Shown here: piece after piece, positions 37,626-49,300 of the stretch
Layout of the letters: each line of letters begins with the position of its first letter
Position numbering within the stretch: position 1 is the stretch's first letter
DNA from: Osmia lignaria lignaria
Taxonomy: Eukaryota > Arthropoda > Insecta > Hymenoptera > Megachilidae
Reading direction: 5' to 3'
NCBI RefSeq assembly: GCF_051020975.1
Contig: NC_135044.1
Location: 3,288,501 to 3,352,500, forward strand
Length of the DNA: 64,000 nt
Notes under the pieces: generated by a model
What the model saw: the letters and a program-made list of their open reading frames with translations, nothing else
Told to the model about the DNA's origin: nothing
Database searches by the model: none
Translations under genes and position numbers: made by a program

Positions 37626-40600
37626 TGGCATATGATTTCGAGGAATTTTTGTTCTTTATCGATCCTTCGGACGAAAACCGTAAGGGAATATAAAATATTT
37701 GGAAAATTCACTTCGCATCAGGAACTTGTTCTTTTTCAAAGCTACCCTTATCATCCGTATTGCAGTCTCTTTGCTGACACAATGCATCTTGTCACCAATT
37801 TAACCTGCCAATTGTCGATTCAGAGGAACGACAGCTCGCTTTCTCGCTAGTTATTTTCACTGAAAACGTTCGGACCAGTGAAACACGTCTCAGGGATACA
37901 ATGCGAGTCGCGATTTTTATCAGACCGGTCGATCGACACTGCTTTAACGCGGTCGCTTTTATTGGCAGAATCAGTCCATCGGGTTAGAATTGCGATTACG
38001 AAGAAAAATTACACGCTTCGCAATCACTTTTCAACAAACCCACGAGTCAATGTTAATGACAATAGCGACACGATCTTATCGTTAACACTTTTCTAGTTGG
38101 TGCTATCGTTCAATTTCTTAGCTGCAATATTCTGTAATAATCATCTAAGTATTCAGAGCACGGATGAGGTGCAAATCGACCTAATTTGATAACTTCGTTT
38201 CGACCGCGTAGCTGTATTTAGTTATGAAATTTTATTTAGAATGGACTAAATTTCTTAAGACTAGGTTAGAAAGCATAATCCTGTGGGGGTTGTTTTACTT
38301 TGCTGATAGCATCTTGGACACTACCCTCCAAGAATTCACCCCTTAAATATGAGTTACCACGTTTAAAAGAAGAAATACGCTGTTTTTTATCTTTGATGAC
38401 TGTATAAAGCTGCCAAATTTGATCAAAATTGCAAATAATAGCGATGTTGGTAACGTTCCTTAGCAGGATTACCCCAGGCTGAAATAAAATAGGAAAGGGT
38501 GCTTTAATAGAAATACTTTTTATCCTTCGATCTTTAAAATATAATTCCACGTTAAATTATAGGGTTTATCTATGAATCTTTTACCTTGTACTCAATCTGC
38601 TATTAATCTTTGGGATCCAGAAACAAAATTAATCAAAGTTCTAATCTCGATTTGGACAATTTTTTTCTGCTGTCTACGCACATCCTTCCCTCGATTACGA
38701 TATATCTAAGTCAAAGAATATCATCAGTGGTCACGATACATTATCTCCTTGTTTTCTTATCAATTCATGGGCGACTATCGCTTATCGTCAGACCCTGAAC
38801 GCCCAAAAGTTTCCGTGTCCCAAGATTTATAGATCTATGTCCGGCAAATTTTCTTTGCCCTTTTCCTCTGGCAAACGTTGCTACCATTTTCAAGACTTCC
38901 CTTCGTGATCCAGAAACGCAACTGCGAGAACTCGCATCCGTCGATTCAATATTTACGCTGGAGAACGGGGAATGGTCGATGAAACGGGGTAAAGACGGAA
39001 GTGAAGTCGAGATAGCGCGAGATTTGCCAGGAAAGAACGGAAACTATGGCTGTGTACGAAAATACGCAAGAAAATATGAATTTTTTTGCGACTAAGGACG
39101 AAAGAGAAATATTTCCTGCGGACTAGAGTCTGAAATACTTAAATGGAACAGAAGTCGGGTTAGTTAGAAACTTATTTAGTTTATTTTTCAAGAAAAATTA
39201 GCTTGATTCTAAAGGAACCAGGATGAAATGGAGCTTAAAAGTTAATTGGGTGGTTGCAGTAAATTAAAAGGATTCGTGGATGAATTTTTTTTTGAAGAGC
39301 AAAATCGAGCTTTGATACCTGTACACATTAAAGGGTCGATTATTGCACGAATAATGCAATTAATGTATTGCACCCGACAAAACGAGTTACAGAGTGAGAA
39401 AAAGTGACAAAGGGCAGCATGGTACATTAATTTCACTCGCCCTCCCTTTTCATTTCCGCCATCTGAACAGATCATTTATGAAGCTCGGATCAAATTTCAC
39501 GTGGAAAATTTTTTAGAATTAAAACTATCCCTTTGATTTCCTTGCTACAAGTTCCAAATTGTACTAATATTAAATTTACATTTCTGACTATAAAGATGAG
39601 AACAGATTTTTGCAAACTGCCCGAAAGGAAGAAAATCATCCCCTATAACGATTTCAAGTTTACGAGGAGGCGTCGTATGGTCAACATATGGGAAAGGATT
39701 AAGCTGTAGAGGGCGGACAGCAGGGGTGGTGAATATATGGAATATTGGGGTCTTTTTACGAGGAATTGTAATCTTCTATGTAGCGAATCATGATTGATGC
39801 CCGGAGATTTTACGACCTATAAATTCGTTAATTTCGAACAAAAAGTAAATAATAATTTTCATCGACAAGCCACAGAATCTTTTTTCATTAATAGATAATT
39901 GCTATGTCAAGTTAATTAATACCCCTGTTTACTCCACAGAAATTTGTCGAAGTGCAAAATATATTAATTGAAATTTTCAAGGGAAATATTTCTCCTTTGA
40001 TATCGTTTTCATTTTTTGAACGTACGTTATATTCGTTTAAGGTACGTTTTCACGTGACAGTAAATGGCGACCTTTACTCACGAAATATCATGAATCTTTT
40101 TGTCGTAGAAGTCACGAAATGAAATCGGTAAACCATGGTAAAGAGTATATTATCACACGACCGTTGAAATGTTTTGGGTTAAGCTTATTTAAAGAGGGGG
40201 AGTGGAAACGGTAATTTGATGTTCAACAGTATCGCGAAACCTTTTTCCCCCATCCCTTGATCGCGTGATGTTAGCCTAACCGTGAATTACCATTTCACGC
40301 GGTGGCCATAGGAAGGCAGATTGAAAGATCGATCGAGAAATGGCTGGTAACTCGTAGCTCGGAGGGGAAACGTGAAATCTCCTTTGTTTCGTCGCGTGAC
40401 GTTTTCTACGCTCATAAATTACCGTCGTTTAACACCTTTCTCTTTCGACAAAGCCAAGAGAATAAATTAAAAAGAATTTATTGCGTCTCTGAAGCCTGCA
40501 TTTCACTTGAGATTTTCTCGAACTGTAAAACCCTCTATTTTTTACATCGAGCAATCAACATTTATCATTCGTAAAAGAAAGCATTTGTAGCTTCTTTTTG

Positions 40601-42764
40601 TTTCTTTTTAATTCGATCCAATACATTACCCAGATTTTGTTCCATTCTTATTTATCACGAGTTTCCAATTTCCAATTTCATCCCCTAAGCGATTCGGTCG
40701 CAGGGAAACAGTGTGGTGAAGGAGATTCTTCTTGAAAAACCGACAGAGCAAACATTCCTCGGGAGGAAAATGGCTGGCCATTATAGTCATTGACGAAGTA
40801 CCGAGGATCTATCTTGGCGAAAGTTTCATCGTGAAATATTGCTGCTGACGTTCGTCTGGAACTTCTTCATCGTTCCTTTGTCTGGATATCCGAAAATGCA
40901 GCCTGTGCACACGTTGAGAAACGCAAATCTTTTGAAGGGTAAACTTTTGCCATAGTAGATTAGCAGGAATTCCATCAGTGATAGCCAGAGTCACATTTAT
41001 TTCTTCTTTATACTTCCCTTTTGTGCTCGGAGCTTACATCTTCCGAAAATTCTACTCCTTTCACGCTGTCGTCACGAACTTCCGCCGGATTTCCTGATAC
41101 GCGAATTTACGTCCAACGTCGTTTGCACGTTCGGACGTTCTGCAGGTTGTTGGCTCGATTCTGTTCGTCTTTATAAACGAGAAGAAAATTAAAAGTAGCA
41201 TTTTTTAAATTTATAATTTGTCAATTTGAAAATAAAGATTTCCCACTGTCATTTATGAAAGAAAGAGGATGAATCACTATTCAAACGCACCCTTATAAAA
41301 ATTATACACAGCCTAAATACACTGAAAGGCTAATTTGATCGCTTACGTAAATCCCGGACCCCTGTCCAGCCAAAATCGATGGAGTATCGTCCACTGGTCA
41401 CCTTATCAAATTCCTGTGGTCGCGATTATCCGGAATCTCTTCTAATATCGATCAGTTCTTACGACATAGACGTGGGTAACTACGTCTTCGTAAGTAGTTA
41501 CGATCAACGTGTAGCGATTTTCGATAAGCAAACTGCCACGTCAAGACACATAATCGACGTAGAGCCGATCGTTTACGACCTCCTCGAGGATGCATCTTAC
41601 TTTTGAAACAATGGACCCCGAACGGGTGATGCATCGAGTCCTTGATAAATGTCTTGGTGTAATGTTTCAAAGAAGAGCGATGGGGATGATTAATGTCTTA
41701 AATATAAATTTGACCTTCTGGTAGCAAAACACAGTCTGCCAATGATGCTCTATTAATTAAGAACGTTTTTATAATCCTTCGATTTGTTTTACCTGTCGAC
41801 TGATCGAGAAAGGTAGAGAGCGGATGAAAGTTAAATGGGAAGAGGATTAAATAGAAAGGATCCTGATTCGAATGTTGATGCTGGCGACGATCGATGCTCG
41901 GTTCTTGTCGCTGGATTCCTTCGTGCTTCGACTACGATATCGGAGAAAAGTTTTCGGTGGTGTTTGGAACTGCACCGGGAATAGGGAAGGCAAGTTTTTA
42001 CGTGTTAATTTATCGAACGAACATGGCATTGGATTCGAAACATTCGAAGAGTAAAAGGAACAAAGTTGTTGATTTATATAAGCTTATCAAATGGATTTCG
42101 AGTATTTATTGAAATACCACATGGTATCAATTGGATGATTCATTAATCATAATCCTTCTATGGGGTTTATAAGATAATACTCCAATTCTGTCGAAGTTAC
42201 TCGAACTGAAAGAAAAAGAAAAATGCTTTGTATGAGATTGAATTTGTTCGGGGTACGAAAGATTAAATCAGCATCCAGCCGAGAAGAGTGTACGAAACAA
42301 ATTTACAAGAGCTTACCCTCGAATCCAATAATTTCATCGAATCCCCTCGACTGCTTGTACAATTCCAACCACCCCTTAGATCCACGAATTACCCCGTCGA
42401 TTTTTCGTCGTAGAAGATTCACCGTCGAGCCCTGCAGCGACTACCGAAAGAAAATAAAAGGGGCTTCGTCTCATTAACGGAGACAGAGCATCCCCTAGAT
42501 TCTAATTCCAATAATCGAGAGTCCCCGCGGTGCTAAGGAAATCTCTTCAGACGCACCACACCCTCTGGCATTCCCCAACGAAGGGTACAAAGACAAACTA
42601 AAAACCATGGAAATAATACTCTTGGCAATTCCACGATTACTCATTTATTCATTTACTATTTTGCTGCCAAATGTGATTATCTTCCCATAGAAAACTTTTA
42701 TAACAGAAAACTGAAATATGAACGAAAAGTCAAACGGTGTAGCGGCTTGTCGCGCGCTTTTAAT

Positions 42765-42781
42765 CAACCCTCCGAGGGTTG
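42765..42781. repeat. 17-bp perfect palindrome at the edge of the GC-rich patch
   Basis: CAACCCTC-C-GAGGGTTG is perfectly self-complementary around a single central base. It lies at the boundary where AT-rich intron gives way to the GC-rich region, so it could be a protein-binding site. Function is unknown. Confidence 0.5.
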
Positions 42782-43900
42782 AACAGTCATATGGACAGAG
42801 TTGAACCGATGAATTCGGACGCCGCGAGGAGCGATAACCGAAATTAGCCGGCACGCAGATGTGTTTACACGCGGGCGACAGCGTAGCGAGAAGATGGTAA
42901 GCGGAAGGGAGCAGAGCGATTCGTAGACGAAAGACAGAATGAGCCGAGAGTGATAGAGGGGTTGCATGGGTGTACGTACGTGGTACACAGAGGGCAGGAA
43001 CACAAAGAAGGGGTAGCTGGGAGGAGGGCGAGCAAGGGGCAAAGTAGTTGACGGGGTATGGTCGGGCGAGGGTGGCTGGTTCGGTAAGCGTCGGCGAGTC
43101 GGGGCAGAGGAAGGGAAAGGAGGAATAAATGGGGAGCGACGCAGTCCTGTCGGGAGCGTCACAGCGGGCGGACGCTCATCACCGACGCTTCTCTCGCTCG
43201 CCTCGCCTCGCCGCCTCGCCTCGCTGCCTCGCCTCGCTCATTCTCTCTCCCTCCCTACCCTCCACCCTCTCCCTTCGCTCTTTTAGCCAGCATCGCGTCG
43301 TCATCTCCACATCCAGCAACAGCCGAGTCGCTCGCGAGACGTAGCATCAGCCTCACCCTCTCGGTTACTCCGACAACTGCGTGCGTGTTCTCCTCAAAGG
43401 GCGCATACTTTTTCTTATCATCCTTTCCATCCATCCTTGCCGCCTCCTGCGCGGCCCTTTTTCATATTCTACGTTTCTTCGTTACGTTGCTCTTTCTCTT
43501 CCAATACCCCGTTCCCTGTTACCCCGTCGACAGATGCGCGAAATCACTTCCGGTCAGATGTTATCAGTGAACTTGTGCAACGATCGGTCAGTGAAAAGAT
43601 GAAGGGAATATCGGCTTGCGGAAGCACGAACCGTTGGAGATCGACCATCAGTGACGGGGAGGACCAGTGTCTCGGTGCCGTTTCCGGTTCCTACGCGACC
43701 ACGTTTCGTTTCTCGATGTTCGGACATGTGGTCGGACCGTGTTGAAGCCTCACACGCGCGAAGAACTGACAAGATGCTCGGTACCGATTCTCGATACCCA
43801 TCCTGTTAACGGGAGAGGTAGATCAAAATCGGCGACAGGCTCGTCGGAGAAGCGATTCCCTGGAGGGTAACTGCTCCCGCCGGAATTTTGCTAGTTTCCG
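42780..43900. promoter_or_regulatory. GC-rich promoter-like region; candidate alternative start of the SK-like gene
   Basis: This kilobase is the most GC- and CpG-rich block in the window apart from the coding exons. From about 42880 to 43140 the plus strand is purine/G-rich. From about 43190 to 43520 it turns C/T-rich, with a GCCTC-repeat cluster at the turning point. Initiator-like TCAGT occurs at 43564-43568 and about 43588. Possible donors are ATG/GTAAGC (intron from about 42896), GAG/GTAGAT near 43815 and GGAGG/GTAACT near 43866. An ATG at 43599 opens a 48-codon frame with no usable donor, so any transcript starting here is more likely to have a non-coding first exon. Alternative 5' exons are common in long ion-channel genes. 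No transcript evidence is available. Confidence 0.35.
43190..43240 (+). repeat. GCCTC-rich tandem cluster
   Basis: Repeated CGCCT/CGCTGCCT units (CTCGCCTCGCCTCGCCGCCT and onward), followed directly by a CT-rich tract. Located at the purine-to-pyrimidine switch of the GC-rich region. Confidence 0.7.
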
Positions 43901-46242
43901 AAACGTGACAACCGTGATAGAACCGAGACGATGTTTGGTACGACGTCTCGTCTGTCGTGTTAATGAGAGTGACAAAGTTAAAGGACGATAATGATTTTCG
44001 AACGCTACACACCGGCGATGGTTGATCAGAAATTTCTAGAGTCGACCATGTAAAAAAGTTATAAAAAAGGGGAAGGAGAATTTCACGCTTGATGCCACCC
44101 TCGATTGTATCTAATTTCGTCGAAATGTTACAGAGAGAAAAATGAATATCGGACGATGCCGAGGTGTTTTAAGAATTAATCGAATGAATTAGTAAAGTCA
44201 GATTCGTTGCCGAGTGACGATTAAAAGACAAAGCGAGGAATTCGGGCGCCAGAAGTGCATCAATTATTCGCGGGGACACGAAAGTTCGATTCGTTTCGAT
44301 CGGAACCTTGAAATGACACGCTGTTCGCTCGAGGGTATTAATAAACTGGTTGAAAGAAGCTTTATTCTCGGCGGCAACCAGGAAAGTCAAGATCAACCGG
44401 CCTTTATTGAATAATTAATATGATTTCCTGATGAACTTGCTTAACTAGCCATTTCTTTAACGAGCTGTGTTTTAACTGCTGCCAAGGGTCCTTGAAAAAT
44501 GTCACTCAGAGAAGGATGGTTGTTCTTCAAACCTTTCTTCCTGTCATTTTTCCAAGAATTCAAGTTAATATTATATTTATTTATGTTTTCAATTAGTTGT
44601 GCTCAGATTTATCGAATTATTGCAATGTTCCACTAATAATGTTTCTGATTTCTTTTCGCTTCGAGTTTATCCGCTTAATAAATAAAAATTTTCATACATT
44701 TACATCATAGTGGACGTAAATTTACAACAAAATCGAATGGTGGAAAATTTCGAAGATAATCTAAGCGTTACTCGTACCCTGAGATACCATATAATAATAG
44801 CTGAAGGGAAGATCAGCGAAATTTCCATGATCCAGTTACCCTGAATGTATTCTATTTTCCTTCTTTCTTTTTCTTATTTTTATTTAATTATCGGCCTCGA
44901 ACGACGGGTATTATTTCAGTGAACCCCAGATTTACCTGTAAAACCACAACGATCGCGAATTCGTTTAGCGAATTGATTTAAAGCTCGATCAAGGTTGACG
45001 GGTCGTTTAAATTCGGCCGCTGAACGTCTGGAATAAAGGTCTCGAAATCCTGTGATTTAGAGGAAATCAAGACTGGCCGCGTCATTGCATTACATAACTT
45101 AATTGCTGAACCGTAACTGGCCTTCGGCGATATTGCAACTCTCTGTCCCGTGTGTGTACATGGTAGGACGGTATGGGTATGTTTATTCAACGTCAAGCTC
45201 GAGCTGATTTTAGTAAAATTACCGTCGTTGCTAATGGTCGCGGGCTTCCTCTTGTGGCGGTCGCTCGATATCGATGTATCGAAGATACATTAACTTTAAC
45301 GAACCGAGACGAGTGCAACGATTCGAACGAGTTACCGATACGTTTTTCATCGCGTGACACCCTATATTTTAAACATTTTCTAAGCCAGACTCTGGAAAAA
45401 TGACTAAGTTAACGCTGGATAATCATTTATGCTTCCGATCGACAAAATACCGTTGGTAACGAAGGTAATTTGTTTAAGTAGGACCGATATGTCTGCTCCT
45501 CCTGATTATGTCACTGATTAACATCGAGGTTGAATTCTGAAATTAAATTGACTTTACAGTGGTCTATCTTACATTATTTCATAGGTGTTTGATATAACGA
45601 TTATTTAATGAAACAATTAAAAATGAGTGTATTTAATTTCTTTAAGAAATGCATATTAAGATATCATTTCCTGTAAGATAAATTCAATCCTCTTTTTTAT
45701 TGTTTTATTAAGAATCTTCCTTAGGAGGATTCAGGGATTAACTAAATTCTTTAAACCAATTATCTGATTGTCCTTTAATTAGTTAAATGTACACGGGGAA
45801 CGAGTGTTCTTTAAGTCCTCCTGCACTCTGGAGGGAAATACAATTCTCTGTATTTACAAGAGTTTCAGGAGATGTACTTACAAATGTTTGAGATTGTACG
45901 GTCGTTGCAGAGTAACGGAAAATCCTAATGAGTTTTCAGTAGGTTAATATTAGCGAAGCGATTACAGGAGATATACATTCTAATCAGTGACCTAATTTCT
46001 AGGAGGCAGACGCACCAAGATGCTCTGGCTAACCCTTCATTAGTTGCGATGTTTCCGTTGAAATAGGAAAGGTGGCTTTCCTCTCATTACTTAACCAGAT
46101 TACAAAGAAGTATGTCTTCCACTTTTTATTAGCAATTGAAGCTCGCTGGATTTTAGAATCTCTCAGTTAAATAAGAAGAAGCTTGCCGGGAGTTCTTGCT
46201 TACTTATTTATATAGCAGAAAACCGAAGGAGGCAACAACGAA

Positions 46243-46315
46243 GCCTCGTTAGCGTAATGGTTAAGGTGTTCGCTTTCTATTCGAATGCTCCCTAGATTCA
46301 AATCCCTAGAATCTT
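46243..46315 (+). pseudogene. Degenerate tRNA-like sequence, Arg(TCT)-type anticodon loop
   Basis: The segment begins GCCTCGT and contains a perfect A-box match (TAGCGTAATGG, 46250-46260), an anticodon-arm-like TTCGCTTTCTATTCGAA whose loop would present TCT, and a near-consensus B-box (GATTCAAATCC, 46295-46305). The T-stem pairs poorly, and the 3' part (AGAATCT) cannot pair with the GCCTCGT acceptor strand. It is therefore not a functional tRNA as written. It could be a tRNA pseudogene or the head of a tRNA-derived SINE. Confidence 0.5.
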
Positions 46316-49300
46316 CCAGTTTCTCCTCTGTATAAATTACTAGATTCTAGTAGTTTCTTACTAATTATCAGTATCATGATATTCAGTAATATTTCAGTAG
46401 AAATAATACCAAAATTCGCATGAAACTTGTATATAGAATCAAACGAAAGGAAGCAATTTAAAAGATACTAGCAGAAGATGGAGGAACAAATGAAGAATTG
46501 TTTTAAAATTTTCAAAGAATCCCCAGAGAAACATCGCTGATTGAGATAGGAACGATAATGAAAACGCATATCGGAGCAATAAAAGTGGAAGAAACATTAC
46601 GTATCCGTGAAATATCTGATAGAAAAAGTTGCGAGGTAATAATCCGAGCACAAGAGAAAAACGTCAATACTGAAAATAACACGGGAAGCTCTGGTACGAC
46701 AATGGTCCCCGGGATTCCTCGGGAAGAGTTCAACGAAAAAGGGATGGCGCAAAGAACTCTGCCGGTATATATGTATATCCATTGGGATAAAAACGAGTGG
46801 TCGTGCCTCGGGAAATCCCTTCGGCGTCTCTCGCGGACAATTCGCTTTTCATCCAATAAAATATTCGATTCGAATCCTTCTCTTGCATGGATTCTTACGC
46901 TCCCCCGAAGGAGAAGCGTTGATTCCCGATTCCAGTAAGGATGTTGTTCACCAATGATTCACGTCGATTCTTCAAAGCGATTGAAACGTACGAAGGGAAG
47001 TCCAGCCCTGTTAACGCCTACGACAAACAGTTTGATTTACTCGACAAAAATAGGCAGACGTACAAAAAATCCGCCTCCGTGGCATTCTGCTGTTCACCCT
47101 TGTTGAACTCTGACTTTTCCCACCGCTTTTTTCTCCCTTTGTTTCATACAACAGAGAAAGTTTTTGCTCTTAATACTTTCACGATTTTCGTCGTTTCATC
47201 GTTCTTTCTCCACCCGAAACGAGACTGTAAATTTTTAAGTAATCAATAAGAGCTCGTCAAACTTGCCAATTGGAAAACGTCGAAGATATATTGTTTCTGT
47301 GTTGTATAAAATTTTTCAAAAATTCACGGACTTGAAATACAAAATAGAGTAAGGTCAAAGTGTTAACTAGCATCGGTTGAAAATATAGAATAAAGGAAGG
47401 TATCTCGGTGCACTTGTATTTTCAACCATCTATGCAAAGTTAAAAGCTTCTTTAACGGTCCTTGCACAGCGTCGCGTGAAATCGATAAGCCAAGTTGTTG
47501 GTTCGTTTGTAGATGACTGCATGGTCGAGCAAACCACGACGGATTAAGAGGAATCGTCGGTCGGACAGAAACGAATTTACGAGCGCGTCGCCTGAAAACG
47601 GTTTGATATCGTCGCACTGGCGACGATAGTAAAATTCGTAAGGCTGATCAAAAATTCAAAAAACCGTTTTTACGGGCGACGTGCAACGACCGACAGCCCC
47701 CACATTTCGGGAACGAACGACGGATTGATCGTTCCTCCTTTCATCCATTATTTTCGCGCCGTGATTTCATCAGCCGGATGAAATATTGTTCAGAGATGAT
47801 TAACTTATATCGAAAGAAAGAAACAAAATAGGATACAGCACTGAGATAATTTATTGTTTATATTTTGAAACATATTGATGATTGCGTTCATTGGATATTA
47901 TTGTTTGCTTGTGATTTGTACCTGATGATTTATTATTGTTACTTTTTTTCCTTTTAATTAAATGCCAGAATAATTGTGGCTTTGTAACTGTATTTTCTCT
48001 CCTCTTTCAAAATCGTTGGAACAGTTACGTTTTTATTTTTACATTTGCATTTCTATGCTCGGATAAACGAAACGGAATTATTCAAATAACAATACCTCTG
48101 AAGGTAGAATTTTCAACAAACCTTCAATTTAATATAATTTAACTTGAATATTTTATTTTAAAAAAGGGGATACACGTTTAAAAACTCTTGGACATATTAT
48201 TTCTCCTAAATAACTGATCACACATCCGCCACTGAATTAACTCTGATAAAATATCCAATATCTGTTAGTAAAAAACTGCGAGCCGTGTATCGAGTTTGAA
48301 TATTCAAAGAAATTATATATCAAAATTTTATTTGAACGTAAATTGATATATTGCAACGGCGAAGGAGCGATATGAAATTGCGTGAAACGAAAATTGTAAT
48401 AATTTTTGAAAATGAAGAGGCACGCAATATAGGGGTGGAAAAATCGCGCGAAATGAACATTGCAGTTCACGGAAGGATCATTTTCCGATACGCAAGTAAC
48501 GATTTCCCCGGGTGTAAATTTTTCATCGTTCGTCGAACGCGTGACTACACATTTTAAAAGCGGTTCCCGTTTAATCCGTGGAATCTTCTGGCCAGGGTGT
48601 CACATACGTGGCTGCGAGTGTGTGCAACGTGTGATAGCGTTTCGATCCGACACACGAAAGAGAGAACGACACGTTGAAAGGCAATTTATGTCCGTATCAC
48701 GCAATTTTCCGTTCGAGCATTGATACTATAAAAAACGGTGGCGACGAAGAAAAAGCTTTATTTTCGCACACGTTTGAAAAAAAAAAAGAAACGAATTCGC
48801 GAACTATATTCTTCATTCTCGTTGATCAACGAATATCTGTTATTATTATTTTTTCATCTTAAATGAAAAATGTTGCTCGATATCTTTTTAAAAATGTATC
48901 AACCGTGAATAATGTTTTGGCTAAGCGACAGTGATAGTAATTTGATTAATACACGGAAATTATTTACAAAGTTGCAAAGCAATTATTTCTGAAACGTTGC
49001 CTTCGATCATCGGAAGCAACGAAAGTATTCAAATGACGAGCATACACATCGTCCTCCGTACATATGTCACGATAAATCACCTGCCAATCGTTCTCCATAA
49101 ATCATACGTCAGAATTTGTGCGATCGTTTGACAATCCTGTCCATATTTTCTATTTCTCTCGTAAACCAGCCCGGGTAATATAATCAGAACACGTGTTATC
49201 CGTACGAGCTCTGTATCAAACATCGTCGATCAATAACTAGAGTGGCACAAGATAAAAAGGCGTCTATCACGGTCGTCACCGACTCTCTTGGCTCGTCTGG

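Larger units (their letters stand above)
26641..42764 (+). other. Long intron interior
   Basis: No supported exon. It contains the ATT microsatellite, inverted-repeat elements near 26.8 and 27.7 kb, an (AG)n tract near 31.7 kb, and a minisatellite patch near 37.5 kb. Open frames reach about 145 codons (for example 28451-28885) but have no splice context or recognisable domains. The sequence is otherwise AT-rich and unremarkable. Confidence 0.45.

Noticed and set aside
38266..38550. 94-codon minus-strand frame in a region with AACCCCC / AGGGTG-like edges
   Set aside because: Could be a decayed repeat but I could not align the two edges convincingly, and the frame has no recognisable domain.
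41379..41606. 75-codon plus-strand frame with balanced composition, overlapping a small hairpin (GTAACTAC / GTAGTTAC near 41476-41501)
   Set aside because: No acceptor, donor or recognisable family; the hairpin is only 8 bp with a 10-base loop, too weak for a microRNA precursor.
43599..43745. 48-codon frame after an ATG inside the GC-rich region
   Set aside because: Contains no plausible donor before its stop, so it does not work as an alternative N-terminal exon of the channel.
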